NCBI RefSeq assembly: GCF_000237925.1
Contig: NC_031495.1
Span: 13,589,749 to 13,653,748 of the forward strand
Reading direction: 5' to 3'
Length of the DNA stretch: 64,000 nucleotides
Origin: Schistosoma mansoni
Taxonomy: Eukaryota; Platyhelminthes; Trematoda; Strigeidida; Schistosomatidae
A model generated the notes under the pieces. The model did not search any database, was not told the origin of the DNA, and was given only the letters and a program-made list of their open reading frames with translations. The number at the start of each line of letters is the position of its first letter. Position 1 is the stretch's first letter. Position numbers and translations under genes: made by a program. Of this stretch, positions 21,471 through 32,199 are shown piece by piece.

Positions 21471-22699
21471 CTATAACAACAGAACAAAATAACATATTTT
21501 TAACAAAGAAAAAATGTGAAACATATTGGATACAAAACTTATCTATCTCAATAGAAATCAATCATGAGGTTAGAGGTATCGGGGTGATTTTCACTTCTCA
21601 GTCGCTCACGTTGTAGAAGCAAATTTCATCAGGAGAAGTCCGAAAGGGGATTCGGGTCCAGAACGGACTTGACGACTTGAGGGCGTGACCGCGGAATTCA
21701 AATGACAACTGTTTGAGCCCGGCCATATATGGCTTTTTGTATCCTTAGTTTAAAGTGTGTTACCTATGAATTTAGAAGTCTTACGGTCAGTAATGGAAAT
21801 CCGTGGGGCAAAGTGAGGTGCGCTATTTCTAGGGGCTGGCATTTTCTAACCTTACCTTCAATTTCGAGAAAGCAATATCGTTGTAGATGCTGGATGTCTG
21901 AGGGAAACATCTTAATGCTACCACAATCCAGTACAGTCAGCAGTACAACTTCTCCCTCAGACTATAAGTTTGTTGCTTTTAGTCTTACAGCTGTCTAACC
22001 AACCTACTTGGTATAGTAGGGCTTGAAGGAATGAATGTTCCACTCAATATAGCTCGATTGCATCAGTTACGATCAGGTCACAATAACAACAGAAAAATAA
22101 ACAAACATTATTGTTGATATTATTAGTATTATCATTTGTGTAAGGGTTTGTATATATACTCGTTATCCATATACAAGACTGATTTTCAACCAGTCTCTGA
22201 GTACGAACTACTGAAGCAGACACTAATAGTATCTTTAGCTACAAGTTGAATAAACAATTGACAAAGCGACTATCGTTGGATACAGTGAAAACTTATTTAT
22301 TTTGCTCTTTCTTATATCTTTCTTACTACTTAATGATCTGAGTTGTTAGTTTTGACTGCCCATACACTATTTTCAAGTGTAATAACTTGGAATAATACAT
22401 ATCTCGTAAGCCAGCGTTTCACACCGTTCCAGTTATAATCATATGTCTTAAACCACTTAGGCTAATTCACAACAATTCATGGTGTTTAAGAATATACAGA
22501 AATTGTTGTACAGTAACAAAATACAAAAAGTTGTCCATATCAGATAGTTTCTTATAAGATAATTTCGAGAATTGATCCACAGGAAATATTACTTATCGAC
22601 CGTGAATAGACAGGTGAAATAGTCCTATTTGGTGACGATGATGTAATGTAATCTTTTGATCTCCTTGAACAACAATACAAGCACGTTTGAGGTACGTTT

Positions 22700-23010
22700 C
22701 ACTCCGTCTAAATGGGTTCAGGAATGGTCTGCATTATCCTCTATATTAAGTGTATTAACTACTCCACTCATCTTGAAAGTCTAATCAGCCTTTCTGGAGC
22801 GGTAGCTGATGAAATATCGACACGGATTCTCAAAGCTCCCTTGGCTTCGCCAACTTACGCCACTTATAGCATAGGTGAGACATCCATTTGCCAACTAAAG
22901 AGCGAGTATAGTCAACAAGAGTCCGTGTTGCACTACTCTACGGCTATGAAACAGTCTACAGAAGTAGAAGACATATGTAAGCAGCAAGTTTTAAATCATT
23001 TTTGATCACG
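22700..23010 (+). mobile_element. RTE-like LINE fragment left of VRK exon 8
   Basis: A frame of 97 codons, with LESLISLSGAVADEISTRILKA matching the RTE post-RT motif LGSLISP-G-V-DEISARIQKA. It ends at EVEDICKQQVLNHF, where the element would continue to its RWLGH motif, which appears instead at 23640. Confidence 0.6.
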
Positions 23011-23092
23011 ACTGACTGATTAACCTTCTGGGGAAATGTTACCAAATGTAGTAAGTGAATAAAAGAAACCCACAAATAATGTTAAAACCAAC

Positions 23093-23212
23093 CAGGATTA
23101 GATCCGTAACCAGCTTGTGATACAAATTCAGCAGGGTTTTTCATTGTTTTCTCTTTTAAAGCAGCTACAGCCACTTTAACACTATCAGGAACATTTGCAC
23201 GCAGTTTTGGAT
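23093..23212 (-). CDS. VRK1: VRK1-like kinase, exon 8
   Basis: Encodes residues 268-307, the variable helix between the human segments DPKYVRDSK and PGEIAKY. It starts DPKLRANVPDSVKVAVAALK and ends at a split codon before GTTGGT. Phase 1 on both sides fits exons 7 and 9. The exon sits between two pieces of one RTE family (22700-23010 and 23560-24150), discussed as a finding. Confidence 0.85.
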
Positions 23213-23559
23213 CTACATAAACAGGTGGGTGAGAGGGTAGAATAAAAATACTGCATACTGTCCAATTATTTAACATATTAAAGATTGGATAATACCATAA
23301 AAGATGAACCACTCTAAATATTTTTTATAAATATTACATTAGTAGTTTCCGTGACTTCATCATTTATGGCAAACATTTTAGGAATGAATAAATATCAGTT
23401 GAATAACTGGTTAGAAATCAGGTATCAACTAGTAGTTTACCAAGCAACGGTCCGCTTCGTTCTACTTTATAGGTGTGAAAAATGACCACTAAAAATATAA
23501 ATACTGGTATTCGATTATAAATATCTTCACACAACTGCTCGTGTGTCTTGGGACCACTG

Positions 23560-24150
23560 AGTAAGCAGTCCCTGAATTAAGAATAAGATACTAGGTAAAG
23601 ATGACAAATCAATTGTGAGGTGTCAAATATTCATCAAATGAGGTGGTTGGGACACGTATTATATATGCCCAACCACCATCTACCTCGACGGGCGACGCTG
23701 TCTGGTGTAGGAGTATGTTGGAAGGAAGTTAGGGGCGGCCAAACCGAAACATGGCACCAGTCCATGAAGTCATTGACAAATGGACTGAGCCATGTTAACA
23801 GGTGTAGACTACGTGATTGGAGTCCACATGGTTTTCGTAATCAACGGTTAGAGACTTTAAATGACATGGTTCAAAATCGTTCGGTATGGCGCAGGTGTAT
23901 CTGTTCTTTGTCTTCACCCAAATTATGAGCTTCTGAATTCCCCATAAATTTTCTTGTGTCATCATTTCACTAATTTATATTTTTGGAGTCATATCTTCGA
24001 AGCCTAATCTTTTTTATCACTACTAATACTGTTAGTACCTATACTACTCTGAAATATGACCTGACAATTTCATCTCTCCGTGCCATTGGTGTATGGCAAC
24101 TTGAACCGACGTACATATGTACCGGGTTTTACACTGTGACTGACTGAATG
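23560..24150 (+). mobile_element. RTE-like LINE 3' end right of VRK exon 8
   Basis: Starts GKDDKSI, then MRWLGHVLYMPNHHLPRRA, GGQTETWHQSMKSL and LETLNDMVQNRS. These are motifs of the schistosome endonuclease-reverse transcriptase C-terminus. A 3' trailer ends near GTGACTGACTGAATG. Confidence 0.75.
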
Positions 24151-24676
24151 AGATACTAACGACTGCTTTATTATATCGTTCAAAGTCTTACGGAAATCAA
24201 GTTATGACTAGATATTCTAGCTCTGAGATTAATGGTCAGTATATATTTAAAACCTAATCAATTTATGACACACAGAAACACCAGACACATATTTTTCTTA
24301 CAAATCATGGGCTAGAACAAAACAAAACTTTAATGTGTTATTTGTTTCCAGTAGTTCCCTTAAATAAGTGTCAACCTTGACAATAATAGATCAAAAATTA
24401 ATAGTGTTTGATATCAGAACGAGCATGAATTCTTAACTGTCTTCTTCTCTACGCAATGGTTTCGTCAATGTCACTAAATCTGTTTGATAACCTGTCGAAA
24501 ATCAAGATCATTGTATTTCAGATTTAAAACTGTAAAATCTTGTTCCCTGAAGTTAGATGTGTACATTATTAATATTCGATCAAAGACGTTTTTGAAAGAC
24601 TATAAATATAAACCTGTATTTGGCGAGTGAATATAGCAATTCACACTAAATTACTACTTTACTATAGATAAAATAC

Positions 24677-24805
24677 CTGATATAAGATGTCCCCAAGGAA
24701 GACCCGTGGAATGTAATTGAGGCGCATTTGGATGAGATCTAGCTAACCAATGAATAAGATTGTAAACTAAAATTTCCAAATCCCCTCTACGAGATGGTGG
24801 AAGTC
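24677..24805 (-). CDS. VRK1: VRK1-like kinase, exon 7
   Basis: Encodes residues 225-267. PPSRRGDLEILVYNLIHWL is the VRK helix-F motif (human PSRRGDLEILGYCMIQWL). Before GLPWGHLI there is an insert of about a dozen residues, rich in Pro, Asn and His, that human VRK1 lacks. Acceptor TTATAG, donor GTATTT, phase 1 at both ends. Confidence 0.9.
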
Positions 24806-25284
24806 CTATAAAGAAAAGACATGTGGCACTTTACAGTAAGAAAATAAAAGTTTATCCAAAAAATGTATTTAACATCACACATGCATATTAATTAAGCGTG
24901 AAATAAACTGGATGTAACCTAAATATATACCTACTTTTCAACTGTTGCTTAAGATGTTAAACAAATTATAAGACTAAGAGAAACATACATGGTGAAAATA
25001 TGCTGATAGATATATGTAAAACTGCTAAGAGAACAACTGATATCATAATGGACGGCAAGAATCAAGGCTTTGAAGCATCCAATTCACTTTGGAAGACAAA
25101 ACTACTCAAAGCACAACAGAATATGAGATCTAGAACATAAAAGATGTTACAAAACTCTCCTCAAACAAACACAATCAGTTTATTTCATATTAGTGTGTAA
25201 AAACTAAGTCAAGATGACATGAACTTGAATATAAGATGGGTTTAACTGATTATTTATGCTGATCCAAATAAATTGAATTGACTA

Positions 25285-26460
25285 AGTGTAAGGGGAACGG
25301 CTCCCGACCGTTGCTGCTACCTTGACGTGGTGGTCGGGCTTGCCTATCGTGATGAACCAACCGAGCTATGCTGGCTGGAACAATCGTTCCTCAAGGTCCT
25401 ACCATGCCAGAGAGGTCGGTTGAAGAGCGGTAAGACTAAAAGCAGCAATCCCAAGGTCCGAAGGCGAAGTCGTACTGACGACTGTATAGAGGTGTGACAG
25501 CAGTAAGGTGTTTCCTTCAGACAACCAGCATGACAGCGATGCTGCCTTCCCACAAGGAGGGGTGGGGTTAGAAAAGGTCGACCCTAAAAATGCACACCTC
25601 GCCTTATCCCACGGATATCCGTCTCCGGCGGTAAGGTCCTTTGAAGAACGGAGCTAACACGTCAAAAATCCCCCACAAAAAGGTCGTGTGTAACCGACCT
25701 CAAGCAGTTGTCGCTCGGGCACTGCGGTCACGCTCCCAGGTCATTAAGACCAACACTAATCCAACTTCTTTTTCAGGTCCCACAAGAAATACCCTTCCAC
25801 GGTGTTGGCAGCCGGGAAGTGATATTAGCCCTCATACCCGTAACAGCGCACGAGACCGAGTTGGTCACTTTCAAATCCTTCCTACACCTAATAACTCTCT
25901 TATCTCCACGACTAACCCTTCCCACGTCCTTTTATCACCTCGCACCGCTAGGGCAAACGATTCTAGTACACGGAACGTTATTCCTGGTCTCCTGAAACCA
26001 CGCTCTAAACTACATGTAGGAACTTATAATGTCCGAACATTGTGCCGAATAGGACAACAGGCTTCCTTAGCTAGGACTTTAGAATCTTACACCATTGATG
26101 TGTGTTGCGTCTCCGAAACACGCATACAAGATCCGAGTAGTATCATTCATCTAACCTCATCTAATCAAAATAAAGAACCATCTCGATACACGCTTCGTGT
26201 ATCTGGAAGCCCTGATGCTGCTTCCCGTGGTCTCGCTGGAGTAGGTATAGCATTAAGTCCTAGGGCAGAATTAGCTCTTTTAGACTGGATCCCAGTAGAC
26301 AGTCGTCTATGCGCTGTCCGACTAAACGGATTAGTAAGGACTCGGAAAGATAGGGAAACTCGTCGTTGCCTCTTCGTCGTCTCTGCCTACTCTCCCACTG
26401 ACTGCAGCTCAGACGATATAAAAGATGAATTCTACAGAAGGAGAACGGCTCCACAAAGTT
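25285..26460 (+). mobile_element. RTE-like LINE 5' part: leader and endonuclease, 3' truncated
   Basis: A GC-rich leader (AGGGGAACGGCTCCCGACC onward) precedes an open frame of 273 codons at 25641-26462. Its C-terminal half is an APE-type endonuclease: LHVGTYNVRTLCRIGQQ, IDVCCVSETRIQD, LAGVGIALSPRAELALLDW, RLCAVRL and CLFVVSAYSPT. It stops at DEFYRR, before the catalytic GDFNA and SDH parts and all of RT. LINE copies are normally 5' truncated, so a copy with only its 5' half is unusual. It sits between VRK exons 7 and 6, antisense. Confidence 0.85.
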
Positions 26461-26963
26461 AAAGTTGATTAAGGACTCATTGTTCAGTGTTTTATAATTG
26501 AACAACCAATAATAAGATCAAACGATCTATCAGAAGTATAAAATAGATACTATACATTCAGAAGTCAACGTCATGATAATACTCATAGAACATCCAATTA
26601 CCGTTAAGTTCTACTTCATCACTTAATAACCCATACATAAAATAATCTCCAACTAGAATTCAAAAGAGTGAGGAGGAGCAGCTAAAAACAACCATACAAG
26701 AAGACAACAACAATTATTACTACTACTCAATGCTGCGACTTTCAACTAATTCAGCAAATATAACGAGTTGGGTAATTTTGTTAGTCTATTTAAAGACTTA
26801 ATACAAACATATATTACATTTCAAGTTGTGTCTACATTTTAAAACTGAAAAACGTATTGAAACTAACATTCTAAAACAACACATCGACACAATATGCAAG
26901 TAAAAAAATTATTCAAAATAACAGATAAATACAAAAACATTATATTCCTCCGAATATACCAAC

Positions 26964-27090
26964 CATTATGTGCATCTCTTGAACAAAATTCTATTGTTCC
27001 ATTGTGACGAAATTTCGGATCTGCCTTTTCAGCGGTATGTACACCTTTTGAACGAAATAAATGAACTAGACCAAAGTCAGCTAAATAAAC
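26964..27090 (-). CDS. VRK1: VRK1-like kinase, exon 6 (DFG and activation segment)
   Basis: Encodes residues 183-224. VYLADFGLVHLF carries the metal-binding Asp187; vertebrate VRK1 has DYG rather than DFG. GTIEFCSRDAHNG matches the VRK-specific GTIEFTSIDAHNG motif that replaces the usual APE region. GVHTAEKADPKFRHNG aligns with the human activation segment. Acceptor TTTCAG, donor GTTGGT, phase 1. Confidence 0.92.
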
Positions 27091-28820
27091 CTGAAATTAA
27101 TTTTTTTAAAAACGAGTTTGGAGTTATCAAGTAGGTAAGCTATTTTAATTTTATTCACGGAAAACAAAACTTCGGTGAAACTATAATTTATGGGGGACCT
27201 TTGACACATTTTAAGATGGTCTTGAAAATTTTCAGCAACTTACTAGGCTCGAAATAGGGCTAAGAATTAGTGCTGAGGACTAGGAGTTAGGGCTAGGAAC
27301 CAAGGTTAGGGTTTCCATCAATAACTGACGCTACTTATAATACAATTATGCTTTGTAGCCATATGAATGAACGAACTTTGCACAAAATTCCAAAAAATAT
27401 CACCATCTTAAGCCTGATTGGCTCATCTATAAACTGTAGTCTTCAGTGAGATTGTAAAAAATTATGGTCTCGCCACAACCGGGAAAGATTTTATTCATTT
27501 TGAAGACATATATTTTACTGTTGACAACATAGTGGGAAAACGTAAATTGTCAGTCATAAACGTGGAGCCTGATGCAAATGTCCACTACCCAATGCTAAAA
27601 TAACACGAAGAGGTGAAATTAATAAAATGAATAGCAAAGTGATGTTAGAAATAATAATGAGAAAGACCAAATGGAAAGATAGAATGCAAATTTATCTATG
27701 AAATACTGAAGCTTAAGATAGATAATAAATGTATTTGCACCACTGTAACCAATGCTTAGTCATGTCACCTAACATCTCCGACCGCCGATCCCAGTTAAGA
27801 ACACTGTAATAGGATCCCCATTCACTTCTATTCTGAAACACTTTAGACAACGGTTATGAAAAAAACAGTTTTTAGTGAATTGTGATGATTCACCTTTACA
27901 AGGTCGCTAAAAAGAATAAACAGGATACTAATCAGTACATAATGTTCAATGCCACTAGGTGACCAAATGATAACTCCTAATGAAACCAGATCATCGACTC
28001 AAACCCCAGGATGTACGTGAATGAAAGACATTGTCATTCTGTTCAAAAGAATAGACTTTCACCCGCAAAATAACATGTTCATATTCAAAATATTAGTTAC
28101 GAAAATGTACATGATTAAATGTAAAATGTTCGGAGAATATGAAATTCGTAAGTTACTCATTAGCTAGTGGAATAAGGACTAGACTTGAGAGCTGATTCTG
28201 ATTAGCCATATTAAGTCCTCCGCGAAACGATGTGGGATTTCTCCAAGGCAACTGATAAGAAGTGTCCGAAAGTATGATTGCTTGGTTAGTTCAATATGAT
28301 AATAGTTCGGTTTAACATTCAATTAATTTTCGATAAACTCAGTTATAAGTTACTTCAGTATGTATTGTACCGTGATTTGTGTTATATGTCTACTCAGTTT
28401 TGACATCTGTTCAGCGAGAACTTCGTTTTTAAGCCAGTAATTAGTTGAATATAATGAACAATTACCGAAAAAAGAAATTATGTAGAAAATGATATCTTTC
28501 TATAAAATATATTCTTCAGCCTCAGGAAAGGTTTGTCTTTTCAATAACCAAGTGGCTAGAGTCAAGAATTTTGAGAATATAGTGTTACAAGGTAATTGCA
28601 GTGAGTCTATTAGGTCTTGGTATTAACAATTTCTAATCGCGTAACATAGAGTAGGTCAAAACAATTTGCGGGGAAAATACATGATGTAAGCGAATACATG
28701 TTTCACATGAATTTAAAAAAGACGTTTACAGTTGCAAACGTGAGGAGGTCATACAAGCAGTTATACAAAGAAATTTCAAAATTAACTGTCTACATAATTA
28801 ATTAACTATCCAAAACTAAC
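27091..28820. other. VRK intron 5, no firm feature
   Basis: Contains a TTAGGG-like patch at 27250-27315, a 5S-like patch at about 27775 (both rejected) and AT-rich sequence. No gene was seen. Confidence 0.4.
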
Positions 28821-28910
28821 CTCCTCTTGGGACGTTCGATGAAGAAGATTTGATGCTTTGATATCTGCATGCGCATAATCCCTTGAATGCATATATTCTA
28901 ACGCATTTAA
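28821..28910 (-). CDS. VRK1: VRK1-like kinase, exon 5 (catalytic loop)
   Basis: A 30-codon exon, residues 153-182, phase 0 at both ends (acceptor TTTTAG, donor GTTAGT). EYMHSRDYAHADIKASNLL is the VRK catalytic loop. Asp168 is the catalytic base and Lys170 its partner. Human VRK1 has HGDIKASN; here the middle residue is Ala167. Confidence 0.92.
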
Positions 28911-29049
28911 CTAAAACGTTTGAAAGATTATGAACTAGATAAACTAGCAATACAGAAACGCTGTTAGGAAAAACGAAGGTTAAAGTAATGAATTATGCAA
29001 ATAATTTCAGCCCACTACGTGGATTGTATATATAAATTCAGAGATAATT

Positions 29050-29395
29050 AGTACCCTAAACCAGGTGGAAGGCTGACACCAATGCAATTTCAAATATATG
29101 CTCTCTTCCGGGTAAATCTTACTCAATACCTTCACGTAGCGCTTCTATAAGAAGTGAGAGTGAAATCAAACGCTCAACGCCTAAAGCGGATAAGAGGATA
29201 ATCTACCTAGGGGAATTAGATAACTCCGGATCCAAACCACTAGTTCACGTTGGCTCTATAACCTCACAGGAACGAGTTTCGGATACACTTACTACAGTCA
29301 ACAGCCACTCAGGAAATCCAGCCCTTAATATTTTCGTAAGACCTAGAGAGTGCTTTTTCTCAAACAATCATCCGTTTCAATGTCAGTGACTACAT
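29050..29395 (+). mobile_element. CR1-like LINE fragment (region before the endonuclease)
   Basis: An open frame of about 110 codons without ATG, ending TGA at about 29388. SDTLTTVNSHSGNPALNI and IIYLGELDNSGSKPLVHVG resemble the linker that precedes the endonuclease in schistosome CR1-like LINEs. That resemblance is from memory of the family only. Confidence 0.4.
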
Positions 29396-29819
29396 TATTT
29401 TGACCAGTCTGAAATTTATATAATCTTATATCTCGGCGCGTTCCCAACTCCGCGTAGTTTATTTCTTCTCACTTCAAGTATATATTTTACTCTGCAGCTC
29501 GTGTTTGTATGAACAGCAGATTTTATTCATTTTCCGCCCAGTGCAATATGACGCAATTATTACGAAACATTGAAAATACTGGTTATTGATGAAAAATTCA
29601 GTAGTCAGCACCATATCAAAATGCTATTCCTCTACCACGTTGACTTCCTCAGTCTACTGTTTTAAAGTGAGGCGCTCTGAATAGAAATAATAGACTCCCA
29701 AGCTCTACGCCATTTTATCCAGTCAGAAAACATACTAGTAAAGGTTTGTAGTATACGCGGTACACAATAAAATCTTTGAAGAGATAAATTACACATAGCT
29801 TTATGGTCAAAATACCCAC

Positions 29820-30010
29820 CACATTTGCACAGGCTTCAAGAATACCAGATGTGGATATTTCGTGATTTTTTAGTGTAGTTTCCAGATCTCCAGAAAACCG
29901 GTCCATTACGAGAAATCGGAGAGCTGCTTTGTTTAAATTGATTGATCCACTGCTTATATACCTCGGAATACCAAGGTATTTGAGGGCATGTTTTACTTTC
30001 CATGAATTGA
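29820..30010 (-). CDS. VRK1: VRK1-like kinase, exon 4 (hinge)
   Basis: Encodes residues 89-152. The segment INSWKVKHALKYLGIPRY matches the human KWIRTRKLKYLGVPKY region and RFLVMDRFSGDLE matches the hinge RFMIMDRFGSDLQ. The acceptor chosen is the AG after a CTAAT branch-like motif (30012-30011), because its phase fits exon 3. The donor GTGGGT lets ACANV join LNALEY of the next exon, as in VRK1. Confidence 0.87.
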
Positions 30011-31551
30011 CTTGTATATTAGTTGGGTGACAAAAACAACAGGTAAATATAACTAAATATGAGCCTTATTAAATCTTAAGTAGGGGAGAACGTTTTAAAA
30101 TAAAGAAATATATTCGAAACCAACCAGATTGATTGATGAGTTTACGAAACAAAACGCCTGAACAGTGATATACATATTTTACGGATCTTATCAACTGTAA
30201 ACGCATAATGTTATTTGGGTCTCAGATTCACTGAAACGGTTCACGTTTACAAAGACAAAACTATTGCTATACATTAGATAATATGATAACAGGATAATGA
30301 TTGAAAGTGAAACCTGGACTTGGTGACACGTACATTACTTTTGACCGCTGGGTTACGGATACAAAAACAGTTTACTTCGAATCAAACAGTTTGGCAATAT
30401 TACTAACTTGAGCAACAAATATGACCCACATCCTAGTATAAGAACTTATATTTGGTTACCAATCGGGAATGACAAAATACGAGTAGTGAATAATATTCTC
30501 GCCACTTAACTGAAAGAACACTTAACTTTTCTAACCGTACAAAGGGAGCAACTTAACAGTCAGGTAAACATATTTGCTAGGTTTTAAATACTTGTGATGA
30601 TGAAAGAAACTATATGACTAAAAAAATATACAACGATCCAAATTTGTAGATTTCCGGCTGCAATCGAGCTGTTTAAATTAGTGACCCAGTTCACGGGCGA
30701 AGAATCCAGGGTAAAAAGTCAATTTCGATACATACATACTACTGGTTTACAACAATGACAGAAGCACATGCTTATAATCAATCGAAGCGCGGATACTTTT
30801 ACCAGTCACTTACTAAATGCTCAAAAAAATGGACATTACATATAGTACATAAGCTTAACTAAGTCCTCAGCGATTCTTGTAAACTTTACAAGTGTTGAGG
30901 ATATTTTATACTCTATAAAATGTAGTAAGAAAGTTTCGCCGCTCGTTGGTAATCTGAATGCACATATTCAGGAGAGCCAGTAGGTAGAAACAACCTGTTT
31001 CAAGACTAAGTGTTCTTACTAATCTTACGAAAGTAAAAACCTATTTCTCATACGCAACACTAGGCAATGTTGGTGCATCACCCTGGTATTCCAACTTCTC
31101 AAACACAAGCAGACTGTATACCAGTGGTTACTGCTTAAACGGTCGCAACTCAATTAATTACAATACAGTATTCCAGAAATCTATTGTCTGAACATCCTTA
31201 ACTACCGCTTTATCCGGAGATATGGCTAGATAAAAACTCAAGTCGCAGAAAAACTAGATTTCGAGTCCAATAAAGAGGAAAAAACTGGAACATTATTCTA
31301 AAAGACTTTTCAGTTTATCCAAACCCGGCTGTAGTGGAAATGTGGTGTTAGTAATACAATAAAAGATAACCTGAGTACGAATCGTGTGGAGAATCATTCT
31401 TGAAATACCCAGTTTACCATACTAACAAATATAAAATGAATTATGTGCGCAACAGTGATACACAGCTGTTTGTAGCAAAAAGACAGTTAGTACCAAGGTG
31501 GGATGCATGAAACAGAACACCAGATGAAACACCTAAGTGTCACTCTCTATT
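30011..31551. other. VRK intron 3, nothing recognised
   Basis: No recognisable gene or repeat apart from the hypothetical frame that begins at 31552. Confidence 0.4.
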
Positions 31552-31728
31552 ATGACTGATTTGTCTGTGCGATTGACAACTACCTCCCAGAAAAGCATGC
31601 CTATATTTGAACAAGTTATTTTAGATGATGATATGCCAAGTAATAGTTATGTTGATTGTGTGTCTAAAACAGAGTATTATTTTCCAGGTACAGTTATAAG
31701 AGCAGAAGATTACCCTTTAAAACAATAG
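31552..31728 (+). CDS. Hypothetical 58-aa open frame inside VRK intron 3, opposite strand
   Basis: I do not recognise this frame. From ATG at 31552 it runs 58 codons to TAG. Its composition looks coding (acidic LDDDMPSNSYVDCVSKTEYY, few rare residues) and unlike the surrounding low-complexity intron. No splice partner, poly-A tract or transposon similarity was seen. It may be a chance frame, an exon of a nested gene, or a remnant of an unrecognised repeat. Confidence 0.2.
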   Translation: MTDLSVRLTTTSQKSMPIFEQVILDDDMPSNSYVDCVSKTEYYFPGTVIRAEDYPLKQ

Positions 31729-31799
31729 CCGCAACCCAAGTACAAAGCAAGGTAACAATGCTTTTATACTCATGATTAAAATACACTTCGAAAACATAC

Positions 31800-31869
31800 T
31801 TGAGTCTTCTGAACATGCCCTCATGTAAAAATGCATTTCCGTAAAAAGTGGTCCATTTTCTTGTGGTTC
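31800..31869 (-). CDS. VRK1: VRK1-like kinase, exon 3 (helix C)
   Basis: Encodes residues 66-88. EPQENGPLFTEMHFY aligns with EPSDNGPLFTELKFY of human VRK1. Glu76 is the helix-C glutamate that pairs with Lys64, with the same 12-residue spacing as human Lys71-Glu83. The donor is GTATGT, phase 1. Confidence 0.88.
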
Positions 31870-31903
31870 CTGAAAATAATTTTGTAAAAGCTAAAATTCT
31901 TAC

Positions 31904-31947
31904 TATTTTAATGACATAACGGAAAAGTTTCTCGCCTTCAAGTTTGG
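31904..31947 (-). CDS. VRK1: VRK1-like kinase, exon 2 (ATP-binding lysine)
   Basis: A 44-nt exon between a 37-nt intron (31948-31984) and a 34-nt intron (31870-31903), both GT-AG. It encodes residues 51-65. Lys64 in VIKIEP is the ATP-anchoring lysine, equivalent to Lys71 of human VRK1. The insert present in human VRK1 between the glycine loop and this strand is absent. Confidence 0.87.
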
Positions 31948-31984
31948 CTGCGTCAGTTATTAAGAAGCTAAAAACCAACTTTAC

Positions 31985-32135
31985 CTGAGTATATACGTCC
32001 GAATCCACCCTGACCGATTGCAGAACCTGTAATCCATCTTCTTTTTAATGAGTCCTGTATTAGCGTTCCAGGATTTATCGGCTGTGCTAAGCTGTATCCA
32101 GCTGCTTTTACAGCCTTACACCTTCGAACCGACAT
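31985..32135 (-). CDS. VRK1: Vaccinia-related kinase (VRK1-like), exon 1 with start codon and glycine loop
   Basis: Start of a complete Ser/Thr kinase of the VRK family within the CK1 superfamily. VRKs are nuclear kinases that phosphorylate BAF and histone H3 and control nuclear-envelope and chromosome behaviour. Eleven exons on the minus strand join in phase to 1866 nt, 621 aa plus stop. The kinase domain occupies about residues 33-330 and a long basic tail about 331-621. Exon 1 encodes residues 1-50. WITGSAIGQGGFGRIY at 34-49 is the VRK glycine loop (41-46). The first ATG at 32135-32133 is chosen because the human protein has a similar lead before this loop. The exon ends in phase 1 at CAG before GTAAAG. 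The length matches the long-tailed VRKs of nematode and fly better than human VRK1 (396 aa). Confidence 0.9.
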
Positions 32136-32199
32136 TTCAAAACACCAACGATTTGTCCGACCTTGAACACATTTAAAAAAGCGCTTGATTATCGTGAGC

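Noticed and set aside
27250-27315. TTAGGG-like repeats suggesting interstitial telomere
   Set aside because: Only two exact TTAGGG units among degenerate ones. Chance or a minor simple repeat is as likely.
27770-27840. Patch resembling 5S rRNA (CCGACCGCCGATCCCAGTTAAG)
   Set aside because: Only a short stretch resembles the 5S core. The flanks do not fit, and the text looks like part of an unidentified dispersed repeat.
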